Below, one piece after another: positions 37,612 through 49,800 of a DNA stretch of 64,000 nucleotides (within the stretch, counting starts at the first letter, position 1; each line of letters starts with the position of its first letter). Under the pieces are notes generated by a model that was given only the letters and a program-made list of their open reading frames with translations, had not been told where the DNA came from and ran no database searches. Location: assembly GCA_003864495.1 (NCBI GenBank), contig PEDN01001366.1, positions 1 through 64,000 of the forward strand. Reading direction: 5' to 3'. The translations under genes were made by a program, and so were the position numbers. The stretch is from Nemopilema nomurai. Its lineage: Eukaryota; Cnidaria; Scyphozoa; Rhizostomeae; Rhizostomatidae.

Positions 37612-38127
37612 CTACACCAGTACTAATATGAGAGGAAATAATTTGTCATGTGACCTGGTTGGAATGGGTGGGATTTCGTAACTACCGTACTACACCAGCT
37701 TAATCCAACAACAACCACCCATCAACCTCCTTCCCAAGCTAATCTTACGTCATCCTACCTCACAAGGTACTTTGATCGTTATTCAGCTGCGTCTGTGGTT
37801 GAAAAAAAATTTAATGTGACCACTCGAAAGCAGATCCTTTATTGTTGATTATATATGATCCGATTAGATTTTCCAAACAAATTAACCTTTGAAAGCATTG
37901 ATTATAGAAGTGAGTTTCAGTTTCGAAACCAAATTGTTTTTATTTGAGATTTTCAGATTTTCTTCGACCGAAAGCAACTTCCAGCATAAGTGTTTAGTGT
38001 AGAGTCATTGTAGCCCTGTGGTCTTTGTTCCATCTCTCTGGTCAGAGTTAAACAACAGAAACTAGATTCTGAGTATAAGCATTTTCACGATCACATTCAA
38101 GGTGACATAAGACGTGGTGGGTCTTTC

Positions 38128-38262
38128 ACAGGCACCGCGAAGCAGGGGGGCTGGGGGGGTTATTAAGTAATAAACTGCCAATAAAGCCTCTTTTTTAATG
38201 GTTTTAGCCCCCCCCCCCCACTTTTTTAGACCCCACTTTTCTCAACGCTCCGCGGTGCCTGT
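38128..38262. mobile_element. 135-bp inverted-repeat element
   Basis: ACAGGCACCGCG at 38128-38139 and CGCGGTGCCTGT at 38251-38262 form a perfect 12-bp terminal inverted repeat. The interior has G-run and C-run stretches. TTTCA occurs on both sides, but a full-length target duplication is not clear. Confidence 0.65.
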
Positions 38263-38733
38263 TTCATTCTTCAATTACTTCAATCTGCCATTCCAATTTG
38301 ATTTCTGATTTCTGTTTTAATCAATTGGTGGCCTGTCAAAGTTCACAGTCAATACTTCAATTCAAGAAGATCAGTCTAGCAATGTTTATGTGTGTGTCCT
38401 GTGTCGATAACGTATTGAAAAGTATTTTACTGATATTTTAGATTCTGGTGAAAGTTTAAAAACAATGCTGTTATCGCTTGCCTTTAATAAATACTTTTTT
38501 CGTATACTGTACACTATATGCAGTATATATGTAGTATAAATACATTTCTATACTAGAGATGCTCAATAGAGGAGAAGTCGGTGTCAATTGATCTTAATCA
38601 AACCTGACTTTATTTGCGTTTATCAATAAAAAAGATCTTTTCCATAGACGCATGCAAAGCTATTTCATGAAAAAAAGGATTTTTGCTTTACCAAGATAAT
38701 GTTTATTTACAAGAACAAGCGTTAATGTTGCTT

Positions 38734-39932
38734 TTAAGAACCCCCTAAAAAGTCTTCTGAGTCGGTCTTGCTTTTAATCGGGAAAGTGAGCATTGCCACT
38801 TTGCTTTTGTTGTCGATGACAGGACACGAGTGACATATGGTCGAGTCAGGACGGGTGTACGTGAGGCAGCCCTTTGATCTTCTCTGCAAAAGCAAACATA
38901 ACGAAAGGAAACGTGAACAGTATTTGTTTTTGGCCCCCCGAACACTTCCTCTGAGGTCACAGAAAGGCCGGAGGTCGATTGAGGTTAGGTCAAAGTTCTA
39001 GTAAAAGGAGTCGGAATTCTTCAAAGGAAAATGTCGAGATTTTGTTACTATGACATTGGTATGACGTTTCGGTGTTAGAGGAAGCCGATAAATCAAACCC
39101 AACTTCGCGCCACATCACAATATCCAGGCTCTCTTCCTAAATGGCCCAATCCCAATTTCTAAGAATCATTTCTTTGAGTGTGGCATGGTACTTGATTGGT
39201 ACCAAAAGATTGGAGGCAAAATCGTTTAATGCAATACACGTTTTTTATATAAGGAACCTACCCCAAGGCCTAGTTCCAAAAGTTCCTTATTCGTAGACCT
39301 CGTATCATCAGATTTTAGTACCAAAAGTTCCTTAAGTTCTCACTTACGGTGTTTTGACTTCAATAAGCCTTATCACTTTATAGAGAGAGGGGCGATACAG
39401 CATATGCGGAAACTACTCAACGAAGCACTTTGCACACGAATAGTAAACAATCTATGCGAGTATTGGCTGGAAATGAATAGAACCGGCTTTTTAGTTCTTC
39501 ATGCTTGCAGTTATAAAAATATTTCAAATCGAAAAGTTCCTTAGGGATTTCGTTTTTAGTAGTATAAGTTCTTTGAATATTTCGGCCTTCTACATGTAGG
39601 TTCCTTATAAAGTGGTTCCTTATAAGAAAAAAGCGTGTAACGAAATTGTTTTTGGGTCTGGCCTTCAACTTCCATCTTCTGTGTTCCTGGCTCTCTCGCC
39701 GTATTAATTAGCATGCGTTGCCGTGCCAAATAACCTAGACAGCCCTTATCAGGAATACTATAATCCGGGGGTAATAATCCGATGCCACTTTGAATCTTCC
39801 TCCACAGCAGAGGTCTTCGGTTGCTGGTTGCTGTGCCACGGTTGCTGAAATTCCATGCTTCGTTTGTGCACTTGGTACTTTCATGTGATGGCACAGGCAA
39901 AACGTGACAAAACAAAAACGATAGCAAAACAT
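38734..39932 (-). CDS. Hypothetical small cysteine-containing protein, 107 residues
   Basis: Two minus-strand exons join in phase: 39932-39759 and 38883-38734, ending in TAA. The N terminus is hydrophobic and Cys-rich (MFCYRFCFVTFCLC), possibly a signal peptide; the later part has five Cys (DLCCGG, KGCLTY and TICHSCP). A TATAAA lies at 39993-39988, about 56 bases before the ATG, and AATAAA at 38707-38702, 27 bases after the stop, which agrees with a short transcription unit. The donor GTATTC is weak. The intron contains element copy B (39235-39639). I do not recognise the family. The paired promoter and polyadenylation signals are the main support. Confidence 0.38.
39235..39639. mobile_element. 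405-bp TA-flanked inverted-repeat element, copy B
   Basis: The ends are TACACG and GCGTGTA, with ATAAGGAACC / GGTTCCTTAT inside them, as in copy A. The two copies are the same length and differ by scattered substitutions, so they come from one recently active family. Confidence 0.85.
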
Positions 39933-39999
39933 TTATTAAAAGTACTTTCAAGTAGGGTTTTTAGCAACAACACAATGAAATAAATAATTTATACAAAAC

Positions 40000-40709
40000 C
40001 AGAATGCACGAGAAATCAACTCGAAAAATTGAAAAGAAAAGTGAAAAGAAGAAGGCTTATTCTTTATTTAGGTTACTAGGGCATGCAATAAAGATACCAA
40101 GTCGAAAAAGCCTCTATTTACTTCGTTTACAGGTCACCGGCAACTTAATTCAATTTATATTTCCAACAGTTTTGAAAGCGAATAGATTTTAGAGTTTTCA
40201 TGGGGTCTTTATCCTTGTAAATGGAAAGAATTTGAAAACATGCTTTTTGTTGATCGTATTAGACATCTCATCCTTGAATGTTTGCTAATTTTACTCATAC
40301 GTTTAACTGAATTCAATGCTGGTTTCATATTAAACATTTTGGCTTTGTTTCTGGCACTGTTAAAGTTTTTCTTGGACGCAAGCGTGTTCTTAGAGAAAGG
40401 GGGGCCAAGGATATTGTTGCAAAACAATGATTTGGGATTTTTTCTGTGACACGAAAGGAAGCTGTCCTGCTGTCCCTTGCTGCATGCATGCGTGGAACCA
40501 TAGTCAATGGAACTTCTTTTTATGGCCTGCCTGTGAACCCCTGCGAGGTACAGACCCTTGCTGTTTCTCCATTGCGGCACCCCCTGGGTGGATGCTTGGG
40601 CCTTGAGTAAGCAAAGAGTGCTGACCTCCGTGCCATTGGATCGAACCGGCACTCGCTGAGAGGGTGCTGTGAACTGGAAGACAAGAGCGTGGAAATCAGA
40701 CCATATACA
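40000..40709. other. Region upstream of the first membrane-protein gene
   Basis: It should hold the promoter and leader of the gene at 40710. On the minus strand a frame is open from about 40652 to 40209 without an early ATG; it may be chance. No clear repeat was seen. Confidence 0.35.
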
Positions 40710-43700
40710 ATGGCGAAAGGGAAGGTCGGATGCAGTGGCCTTTTGCTTTTCTTGTCGACTATCTGGTTCTGCTACTTCGGTATGTCTCAGTTATTTACTG
40801 CATTATGCCATATTCTATTGTTCTGACTATTTTATCAGAAGGGGCAAGATTGGCGACTGCCCCACGTGCCAAGAGTAGCGGTTCAAATTGACTGATATTG
40901 AGAGGTCAAATATAAGGGAAACTTATACCCGCTACCTAGGGTCATGGTATAGAACGAATGAATTGTATCGATCGAAAATAGCTGATGATCGCAGAATTCT
41001 TTGTTACATAACGTAGTTTCCTTGCTTTAATCAAGGGCTCCAACACAGGTTGGAAAGTGGAGGGGCCAAGGAAGATTTTAGCAATCTTAACAAAAGATAT
41101 TTAGAAAAGCTCTATTGTTTTACAAAAAGTGCGGGGGCCATGGCCCCCCCTTCGTCGGAGGCCCTGTCAATACCAGGGCCGTTGCTGGAAGCACTGCGCT
41201 AGGACTGTCACAAGCTCGCAGTTGACTGACTCGGGCGTGGCTTTAGGCGTGCCTAAACCTTGTGTCGACTTTTGCCGAGACGCTTGTCCAACCGATTCTT
41301 GGCGTCGTAACAGAATCTGCTATGAAAATGGTGCTGATACTGTGCTTGCTGTTATGAATTACTCATTTGACAGGCTGCCATAGCTATGGTAATTTGACTG
41401 AATAATTATGGGGTCGTGATTGAAATGACAGCAACTGACAACACAGCACAAGTGAACTATTATAATTCGTACATGCATTATTTACCGTTGATTTGATACG
41501 TAAAACAATAAATTAGAATTGAAGGCGCATACTGCCAGGTCACTTCGCACCCCCGTGTTGTGGCTGACCTAATTCCATACAGACTCAATCTAATCCAATT
41601 GTGAGAAGTTCAACAGCCTTGTAATCAAGCAATGCTTGTAAAGCAAACATCTAGTTGAAAGCATTGACCACTGACTCCGAAATATATAAATTGTGTTCAA
41701 CTAATTGCTATCTTGCAACTGGTTGCATTGACGATGGTATGAATACACAACCTCCCCACTAGCGATTATCATGCTGTAAGCAAGAGTTTGACGAACAGCC
41801 GTGGCTTTAATAGCATTACCCGTTTGGAATCTGCCCCTTTCGCTCTACGGTACTTAAGAGAAAGGCGCAACATGTAGCCGGGAAAGCCTTTTGAAAATGA
41901 AAGACACTTTCAATTGCAAGACCTTGAACAGTAAAAGGCAAAATGGTCTATTTAGCCTCGTTTTACTTACGAATACTTCCTTTATTCAGGCGTGGTGAAG
42001 ACAGAATGCTACCAGTCTTCTGGCTATGAAGTCACGGAGACCAAATACAGTTGCAGGATTCACCAAAGGAACTGGGCCACTGAAGCGATCTTTCTGATGA
42101 CGTACAAGCACTGTCTTCAAGAGCCGACAGTCAACCTCTTCATACGAAACTTCCATGGCATCGATGAGATCAATAATGACTTCAACAAAAGGTTTTCCAG
42201 TTGGAAGTAAGTGCCTTTGCACCAGCATTTGACGATGAGTGATCAGTCCTCGGCGCTAGACCGGGCTACATGATCACTTTGCACCATCCCTTTTTCGATA
42301 TTACACCAACATGCTGAAAAGTGATCGTGCATCATACTAGCGTTGTCCATTTTCGCTGCAGAATTTAATCCGCTTATCAGGTGTTTATCCTCAATAATTG
42401 GAAATTTTACTCTGAATGAAAGCAGAGTAAAATCGAGTTCATCAATTTTTATCATAGGCACTGACAAATTCTTACGTCGAATATTAATTGATGAAAAGGG
42501 AATGGCCTAGCCTTTCGAGAAAAGAAAGTAAATTGTGAATTGTGCTCCGAAACGTATTCATTAAAAGAGAGGATATCATAAGTTTCGGAAGCCACAGATT
42601 CTGCTTCTTTCTTTCCAATACAATGCTCGGTTCCCACAAAGTGAGAGATTGCATGTTTTGGTTTAAGTTTCGTTCAGTGTTGCTTGTTGTTCGCTTGATG
42701 TTATCATTTCAACGCTATTTTGTTGGGTGCTTGGGGCTAAATGAGATTTAGGTACAAGGACAAGAAGGAGATTAAGGTATTACGAGTGAAATGTGATTCT
42801 TGAACTAGATAGTAATTCTGTTTATTTAACTGAGGTATTAAACAAAAAAATCGAGACAAATTGAATATAATTCAATATTGAGAGGTGGAAGTAAAGGGCA
42901 AGGAAAATTGCAACTGCAGCTTAGGGGGTGTGAGATGTAATGGGCACTTTTATTTCATACCACAAAGATCGTTGTTCTTCTCTGATCTTACGTTGTATTT
43001 TATCTTGTTACGCCTGTTGTAGGGAGACATTCTTGTTAAGGGGCACAAAATCTGCAGAGGGAAATGAATATCACTGCACCATCTAATTGGCATCGAAAGA
43101 GTTACAAATGCACTACCGTAAATCTTCGAATTAGCCCCCTGGGGGCTTATTTATTTTTGATATTTTTGGATGGGGGCTTTTTCGAGGGGGGGGGGCAATT
43201 CGACGATTTACGGTATGCGGGTGCTTATGACCCTGGCACTTTAGAAAGAATAATTTTAGTTTTGTCCTCGTTCATGATGAGAATTAGAGGCTGGAATCGA
43301 GCCTGGTTTCCAATCAATTTTTCTACAATTTGGCACATTGACCATCGCTGTTGACTTCAGTTTTCACCCGGCTGATGTTGGTAGAAACGTTCCTTATGAC
43401 ACAGCAACACCATTCACAGCAAAGTAACTCATTTGCCCCAGCCCCTGGCATTGCTACCGGCAAATCTACTGTCTTTGAATTACCTGCAGTCTTTATCATT
43501 TATAAGCCAATTAGATCCTACTTATATTGTGTTACCTAAAGGCTGAAGCTTTTGCAAATATCTGAAAATAAGACCCCCTTTTAATGAATGTTCAAGAATG
43601 TCCCTACGATCATGCATACGTCATTTCTTTTGATATGCAAGTCTGTACCTGAGGACACCACGATGATAACTAATTTGCTCAAATTTGATTTACATGACAT

Positions 43701-45547
43701 ATCAGATTCTCAGCTTCCTGGATGTTATTTCTTCTGCAAACCTTGGATGCCAGTACAAAGCTTTTGGCGCGCAAATAGCAATTTTTCCTTTCATATGAAT
43801 TTGATCAAAGTGCATTCAACGCCAGTCAAAGACTCCTTGAAGTGTTTGCATTAGTGAGTTTCTACTGAGGAAACTTGATTCCCGAGGGTAATTAGGATAG
43901 TCTGCCGTGTCTAATTGGTCTTTGTGCCTTGCCAGTAGGCCAAGCAGTAGGCCAACTTTTATTTCTACCGAGCCTAGCTGAACCTCTGCGAAGTCGTGAT
44001 ACTTCCTTTTTCGAATGTCTTCAGAAGACAGCGTCTACCTGGTTGCTACTTTCCCTTAAAACGTAAATTAAACGAAGTTTTTGTATCATTATTTTAAGCT
44101 GTTAGCACACTAGCCCCTTTTCTGAGCTTTAGCCTCTTTCTGAGCTTTGGCCTACTTTCCGAGCTTTAACCTCCTTTCCGAGCCTTTGCCTCTTTCTGAC
44201 CTCTGCTGCCTAGCTGAAAATTTGAATAGAGATTATCCCTTTTTCAATCGTGAAAGCCACGTACGACGGTCTTTGTTAGAAAGCAACCTCATACAGGTCA
44301 CGTGAAGTTTAATAAAGATGAATGAAAATGTCAGTTTTTCGTTGTAAAGTTGCTAGATTGACAATTGCAAATCTCTTTTCAGGACACAACTGTTCAGTGG
44401 CAAAACATCAATGCTTTCTTTGAAGTTCAAGGTCGAAAAGGCTGATGGGAAGTACACAAAGAAATCTATGGTCCATGTAACGGTAACCAACTTCTTCATA
44501 TTGATGCGCTCTATACATGCTAATGCGTTTGAAACGATGGCGGAATTTTTCTACAGTCACAGAGATTTCATCCTTTTCCCTTTCAGACATTGGTGAGCTT
44601 TTATTCACCAAGATGCTCCATTTCCATCCATCGATTATGATTTTAAAAGTCCGGTCCTCTTAAGTATTTCCCTGTGTTATTCACCGACATGTTCCGGACG
44701 GCATTAGAACAACCCGCTACTGTATCGAACAGTGTCCTTTCACCAATACATAGCATGAATTCTATCCAGTACGCGTTTTTCGTTCGAAATAAACGTGAAT
44801 CCGATTGTTAATTCTTTGGCCAATGACTGACGCAAAACATAACTAGGCACAGTATCTGCTTCGGCCAGTTCACTTGCATGCACTTTCAATCCCTCGATTT
44901 GGATTATGACTAATTTTTTTTCCTCTCAGCTGATCTACGTGCCAATATTTGGACGTCTTGACACACAACAGCTTCTGACAGCTGTTTTTCCTTTGGGTGA
45001 CAAATCTGACTGTAAGTGTTTTGCTTCACTTTTTTGATAGATGACACTGGCTTTTAAATACAAACTTATGTATAAATAGAAAATAGACAATACATAGCGA
45101 CAGTTTCATTGGGTGACATTTTCGGAAAATGTGGAAAGGAAATTAAAAAGTTAGAGTTGCATTGTAAATGAAGAAGATGCTGCAAAATGTAAAAATGTAA
45201 CGAGAAATGTGGAGTCTCATTGGTGAATAAAAATAAGTTTTTTCAGTCTTTGGTAATTGATGATATTTGAGTTAACTTTTGTTTTCTATGACGGTAAAAC
45301 TATCCAAGCTCTAATTTATAAACTAAAACACATCAAATCTGTTGCACCAGTAGATCAAATTTTCTTTAATTTCAACCATCTTTATTTTTAGGCCTTTGGG
45401 GAGAAAACTTTGGAGATTCACGATCAAGCATTTTTTGGCGGAGGACTCTGCCTCGCTTTCATTCTCATAATTGTATCAGTCATTTGCTACCGGAAACAGA
45501 AAGCAACAAACTACAGACCAGCGCTTACTGAAAAAGTCTACCTTTAA
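40710..45547 (+). CDS. Unrecognised type I membrane protein, paralog 1
   Basis: Five exons: 40710-40779, 41990-42206, 44383-44482, 44930-45011 and 45392-45547, intron phases 1, 2, 0, 1. The order is signal peptide (GLLLFLSTIWFCYF), an extracellular domain of about 130 residues with conserved Cys, a membrane segment (LCLAFILIIVSVICY) and a short tail ending EKVYL. The motif KYSCRIHQRNWA is shared with paralog 2. Introns 1 and 2 are 1.2 and 2.2 kb. The last exon is in the wrong frame by one base: splicing as read gives a 202-residue protein lacking the membrane segment, while loss of one G from the run 45398-45401 gives 207 residues with full alignment to paralog 2 (CLWEKTL against CSWTDTL). 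I know no family for it. The role is unknown; surface exposure is inferred. Confidence 0.75.
43114..43215. mobile_element. 102-bp palindromic MITE in intron 2 of paralog 1
   Basis: TACCGTAAATCTTCGAATTA at the left pairs with the inverse of CAATTCGACGATTTACGGTA at the right, followed inward by C-runs and G-runs. The outer TA on each side suggests a TA target. The element is nearly all inverted repeat. Confidence 0.75.
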
Positions 45548-46880
45548 TTGTGTAGGGGCCTAGCTAAGTACGACCCGTTGTACAGCTTCTGTACTGGATA
45601 ATGGATCTGTGTTCTCATTGTATTGTGGACGCTCATAAGAGCTGGAGGCTCTTTCTGTAAATTTCTTTTTATCTTTGAATTTTTTATAAAAGCCACGTCT
45701 TTTAGTTGCTTCGTTTATGATTTTTTGAGTAATTGAAGAATGATCGGAGACATAATTTGAGTTTATTGTTTATTTATCACGGCATTATCAAATAGATTGC
45801 TACATATGGCGATAGGTAGATACAGCAGCCACAACAACAAGTTTGTATGAGCCTCTGTTAGGCCCCAACAACACTAAAAATCCTTTGAATAAGGCGTAAG
45901 TCATGACGGAGGAGTGCAACTAGCATTTACAATATACGCTATTTTGCAAGGAACTCTCGAAGAACACTTCTTCTGACACTTTGGTTTAAGTGTACTTGTC
46001 CGACCCTTTAAGCGTTAAATGAAATATGCTTGTATTGAATCCATTTCATGTTATCTATCAGTTCATTCAATAACATGTCTAATACGATATGTGTGTAAAG
46101 CAATATTTTTATCTCAGGGGTCTTAACAGTGTAAAAAAGAGGACCCAAATGTTCGAAGCAAATGTGTCTCAATTGACAGTGCTCATTTCATTTGCAAACC
46201 CCTTTTTTCATCTATGAATGACAGCCTAAATATACGAACACGTATGCTTTTTGCTTTTGCTTTGGACAATCCCTCTGGTAGCACAATTCTTCCTAGTGGA
46301 CGTTCTAATCCATAACTATGTACATAATCAATATGTGAGATTAAATGCTTGCAGTAGTTTGAAAGAAACATAATTTGGGTAGAAAGAAGCTGAAAAATTG
46401 TAGCGTAAATGCTTTGCAGTGTCACAATGTTAAAGATCGGTATCCAAGGCACTAATCGAAACTCAGACGACTACACTGCGAATCAAAAAAGGCGATCAAA
46501 ATTCATGATTAAGAATGATCAAATGGTTTCTCCATTGATCGGTCGCAATCGACCTAATTTGCTGCCCGATGCCCCCAAACGATTGTTTCGGACATGTATC
46601 ACTGCCAAACGCAAAATGAGACCTTGCAGTAATACAAAGACATCTCACTTTCCCTGACACATTGTAAGCCCTATTTGCCTCAACAAAATACTAAAACATT
46701 GCTGGTGTTATCAAAGAGTGATTTTGTAACATGGGGGTAAATATTTGCCCCAACCTGACAATGATCTAGAATGTTCGCTTAATGGTCCTCTGGATTTTTA
46801 CCGCGCATTGGCCTGAATTCAGCCGTCCTTGTGAAAGGGTCAGCCATCTCCGTGCAGCTGTGATGGTATAGGCTTCAACG
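45548..46880. other. Intergenic region between the two membrane-protein genes
   Basis: This holds the 3' end of paralog 1 and the promoter of paralog 2. No further gene or clear repeat was seen. Confidence 0.45.
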
Positions 46881-49800
46881 ATGTCACTTTCGGTCAAGAG
46901 GGTTTCAAAGATCAAGAGGTTTCTTGTGATCCTGCTGGTTCTCATCTACGCTTCTTCTGGTAAGAAACACTACTACTTGACTTCATAGTTAACACAAGCC
47001 AGGAGTTTAGGGGGGCAGGGGGTCTATGGCTGCTCATGCACAAGTTGCGGAAGGTTTGATTTGGGAAGGGGCAATCACTTTTAGGTATCTTGACCAAGAA
47101 TATCTTCTAGATATCTTGAAGTTTTTATCAGACACAAATCTTTGGATACAAATTATGGTGCAATTTTTTTCTCGGACAAGGCAGCAATCGCTCTATATTT
47201 TATTAGATGGTTTAGGCTGAAAGGAATTTTTTCTCCAGGTTAGGCAATCTAGTTAAATTATTATTTTCTGAATGAATGCTTTCTGGTGCCGTTTTGGGTG
47301 TGGCCGTTAGGATTTGGGGTCACTGTCATGGTGCCTCGTACACCACCCTTTCTACGTCCAAACTTCATATCTCCCATGGAAGGTTTTTACCTTTGTTTAG
47401 ATGCCTGTCCGGAAATATTTTCCCTCTTTAAGTGCTTAGAATTACCCACTTTTTATAAGAAACCGCTGTATAAGAAATACACTGGTAAAAGGCCGAAAAA
47501 ATAAAGAAACTTCCACTGGTGAATAAGAAATCCTAAGAAATCTTTTAATTGCTTATTCTTGTTGGAATACGGAAGATAGCCACTATGTTTTACATGATTG
47601 TGCTAACTACATAACCTTGCAGGACTCTGGTACCATGCAAGAACGGCATAACATCTTTTATTATTTGGCTGCCTCCGCCGATTCAGTGACTGCGAATCCA
47701 ATTTAGTAAAATTTCAATAAACGCTTACTGGCAAAATTTGTCTAAAAAGGCTCTGATATTAAGAAACGTTTACTGGTAAAGCTTGAGCTAGGTTTCTTTT
47801 ATAGAAAAACGCAAAGGAGTCTTATATTACCTAGCCAGTGTTGAAAAGACTTTTCCTCACTGTTTGAGGAAGGCAACGTTTTTTATGAAGAAATTGCAAA
47901 CAATCTAGTTACTTCCCCATTAAAGGAAACGTTTCCAAACAAAAGACACTATTTGATACTCCCACACATAAATTCTCCTTATTCGTTTACAAGACATTAA
48001 CCAAGGTATATCAAGTAAACAGTCTCCCATAAATATCCTGGCAACCTACTCTTTAAACTTTGTATTTGCCGTTCTATGCTAATAAGCATGCTCTTGGAAA
48101 CCAATCATCTATTTTTGAAAAGAAACAGTCTCTCTACATTGTTCAAGCTTTGAAATAGTTCTGAGCAGACCTCTTTCTCTAGGTTCATTCGAATCCTTTA
48201 CAATAAATATTTTGTTATGTATTTCACCGCAAGAAGGTCCCGGATGTCTGAATCAGCATTTGATCTAAAACGGCCTGAAAATGATTAATCTATGCAACTT
48301 TATATTGGCAATTCCTTGCTCAATATATAGTGCCCATTTGAAATATCTTAGGACGTGGAGGAAGGTTTGATAGGAATATCTAAAGCAACACGACTTACAA
48401 GATGATTTGCAACGAATTGATCATCGTTTATGAAATACTCAAAATCAAACGGTTACATTCAGATATTCATTTGGTTGACATTTCTTATCTAAATGAGTTG
48501 GTTAACAAAAGATCCAATAAACTGCAATTGAAATGATTTTCGTAACTACCCCGAATATTGATTGCTTCCTGCAATAAAATTTGACATCGCAAACCAGCTG
48601 AGGGATTTTTTTCTTTTTCTCAAAAGCAGCTTCTTTGCATTCATAAATGAAGTTTTTATTTTACTCCATACAGCAAAAATGACGTAACATGGAAAGATAT
48701 TCTCTGACACTAACAATGTTGCCCTACTGGCATAAACTAAAACAGCTAGTGATACAGTTTTCCCTTCATCTTAAACAAGTTTCACAATTCTACTTCAGCT
48801 GAGGGTGACTGCTTTCCGTCGCCGAGTTACCAAGCAACAGCGGACAAATACTCGTGCCGAGTCCACCAACCAAACTGGGCGCCAGAAGCGTATTTCAAAA
48901 TCACATTCGAACACTGTCGCAAAACCCCCACGTTTCATGTGTTTGTCAGGAACTTCTACGGCATTGACGAAGTAAACATGGAGTTCACCCCGGCTGTGTC
49001 AGGACTGCTGTATGTCTTGCGTTTCATTTCTTACTTTCTATCTGCAAACAATATGGCGGCTATCCTGAATGCTATTCACAAGAGCTGTTTACTTTGCCTT
49101 CACTTTTGTCTAACCAAGGAATGTAATTCAGCAACAACGATGCTAATCTTTCAGCTTTGGTTGCCAGGCACCCGCTTCGCTTGTTTTCATGTATTTTTTT
49201 ATTATCTATAGTAGCCATAATGTTAGAAATTCACGATACGTTCATTTCAAACTACTACAACACGCCTACATCTTTCACAAGCAGCACCTATTCCCTTTAT
49301 TTTACCTTGTTGCCCAGCAACAATGCTTGGTTGCTTGATCATTGTTTCTTGTTGTAAACTGATTATCAATGATTTGCGTGTATCACTATAACATGCGGAT
49401 TTGTGATTTCTGTTACAGGACAAGAAAATTTGATGGGAAACCAGCCTCGCTTTCAACGGGAATTTCAACTTTCGAGGCTAACCCTAAGTACAATTACAAG
49501 ACGCATGTTCAAGTAACGGTAGGCAGCATATTTTAGGCAGTCTGAGGAGTGTCGGACGATAAAATACTCCAAGTATGCAAAACTCGTCCAGCTATTTCTA
49601 GCTATTGTGAATGAATTTTCCCAGTTGTGATTTTCACCTTCTTATCTGCAATTTGAGACATCAATTTGTTTATAAATGTTATACTATCTCTATATTTGAT
49701 ATAAGTTATAGAATTGCCGCAACTGCATCAGATGACGTCATGTTGGTGACGTTGTCGTGATGTCACGGATCCTGATGTTGTCCAACCACGAAAATTTTAG

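Noticed and set aside
39556..39951. 131-codon minus-strand frame beginning at a TTG codon
   Set aside because: It lacks an ATG, has a stop shortly upstream, and runs into the 405-bp mobile element. The overlapping frame starting with ATG at 39932 gives a better two-exon model.
40209..40652. 147-codon minus-strand frame
   Set aside because: It has no ATG near its start, no recognisable domain, and lies in the leader region of the plus-strand gene at 40710.
41129..41383. Cys-rich 84-codon plus-strand frame in intron 1 of paralog 1
   Set aside because: It starts without a true ATG inside a G/C-run stretch resembling repeat sequence and has no splice context linking it to either neighbour exon.
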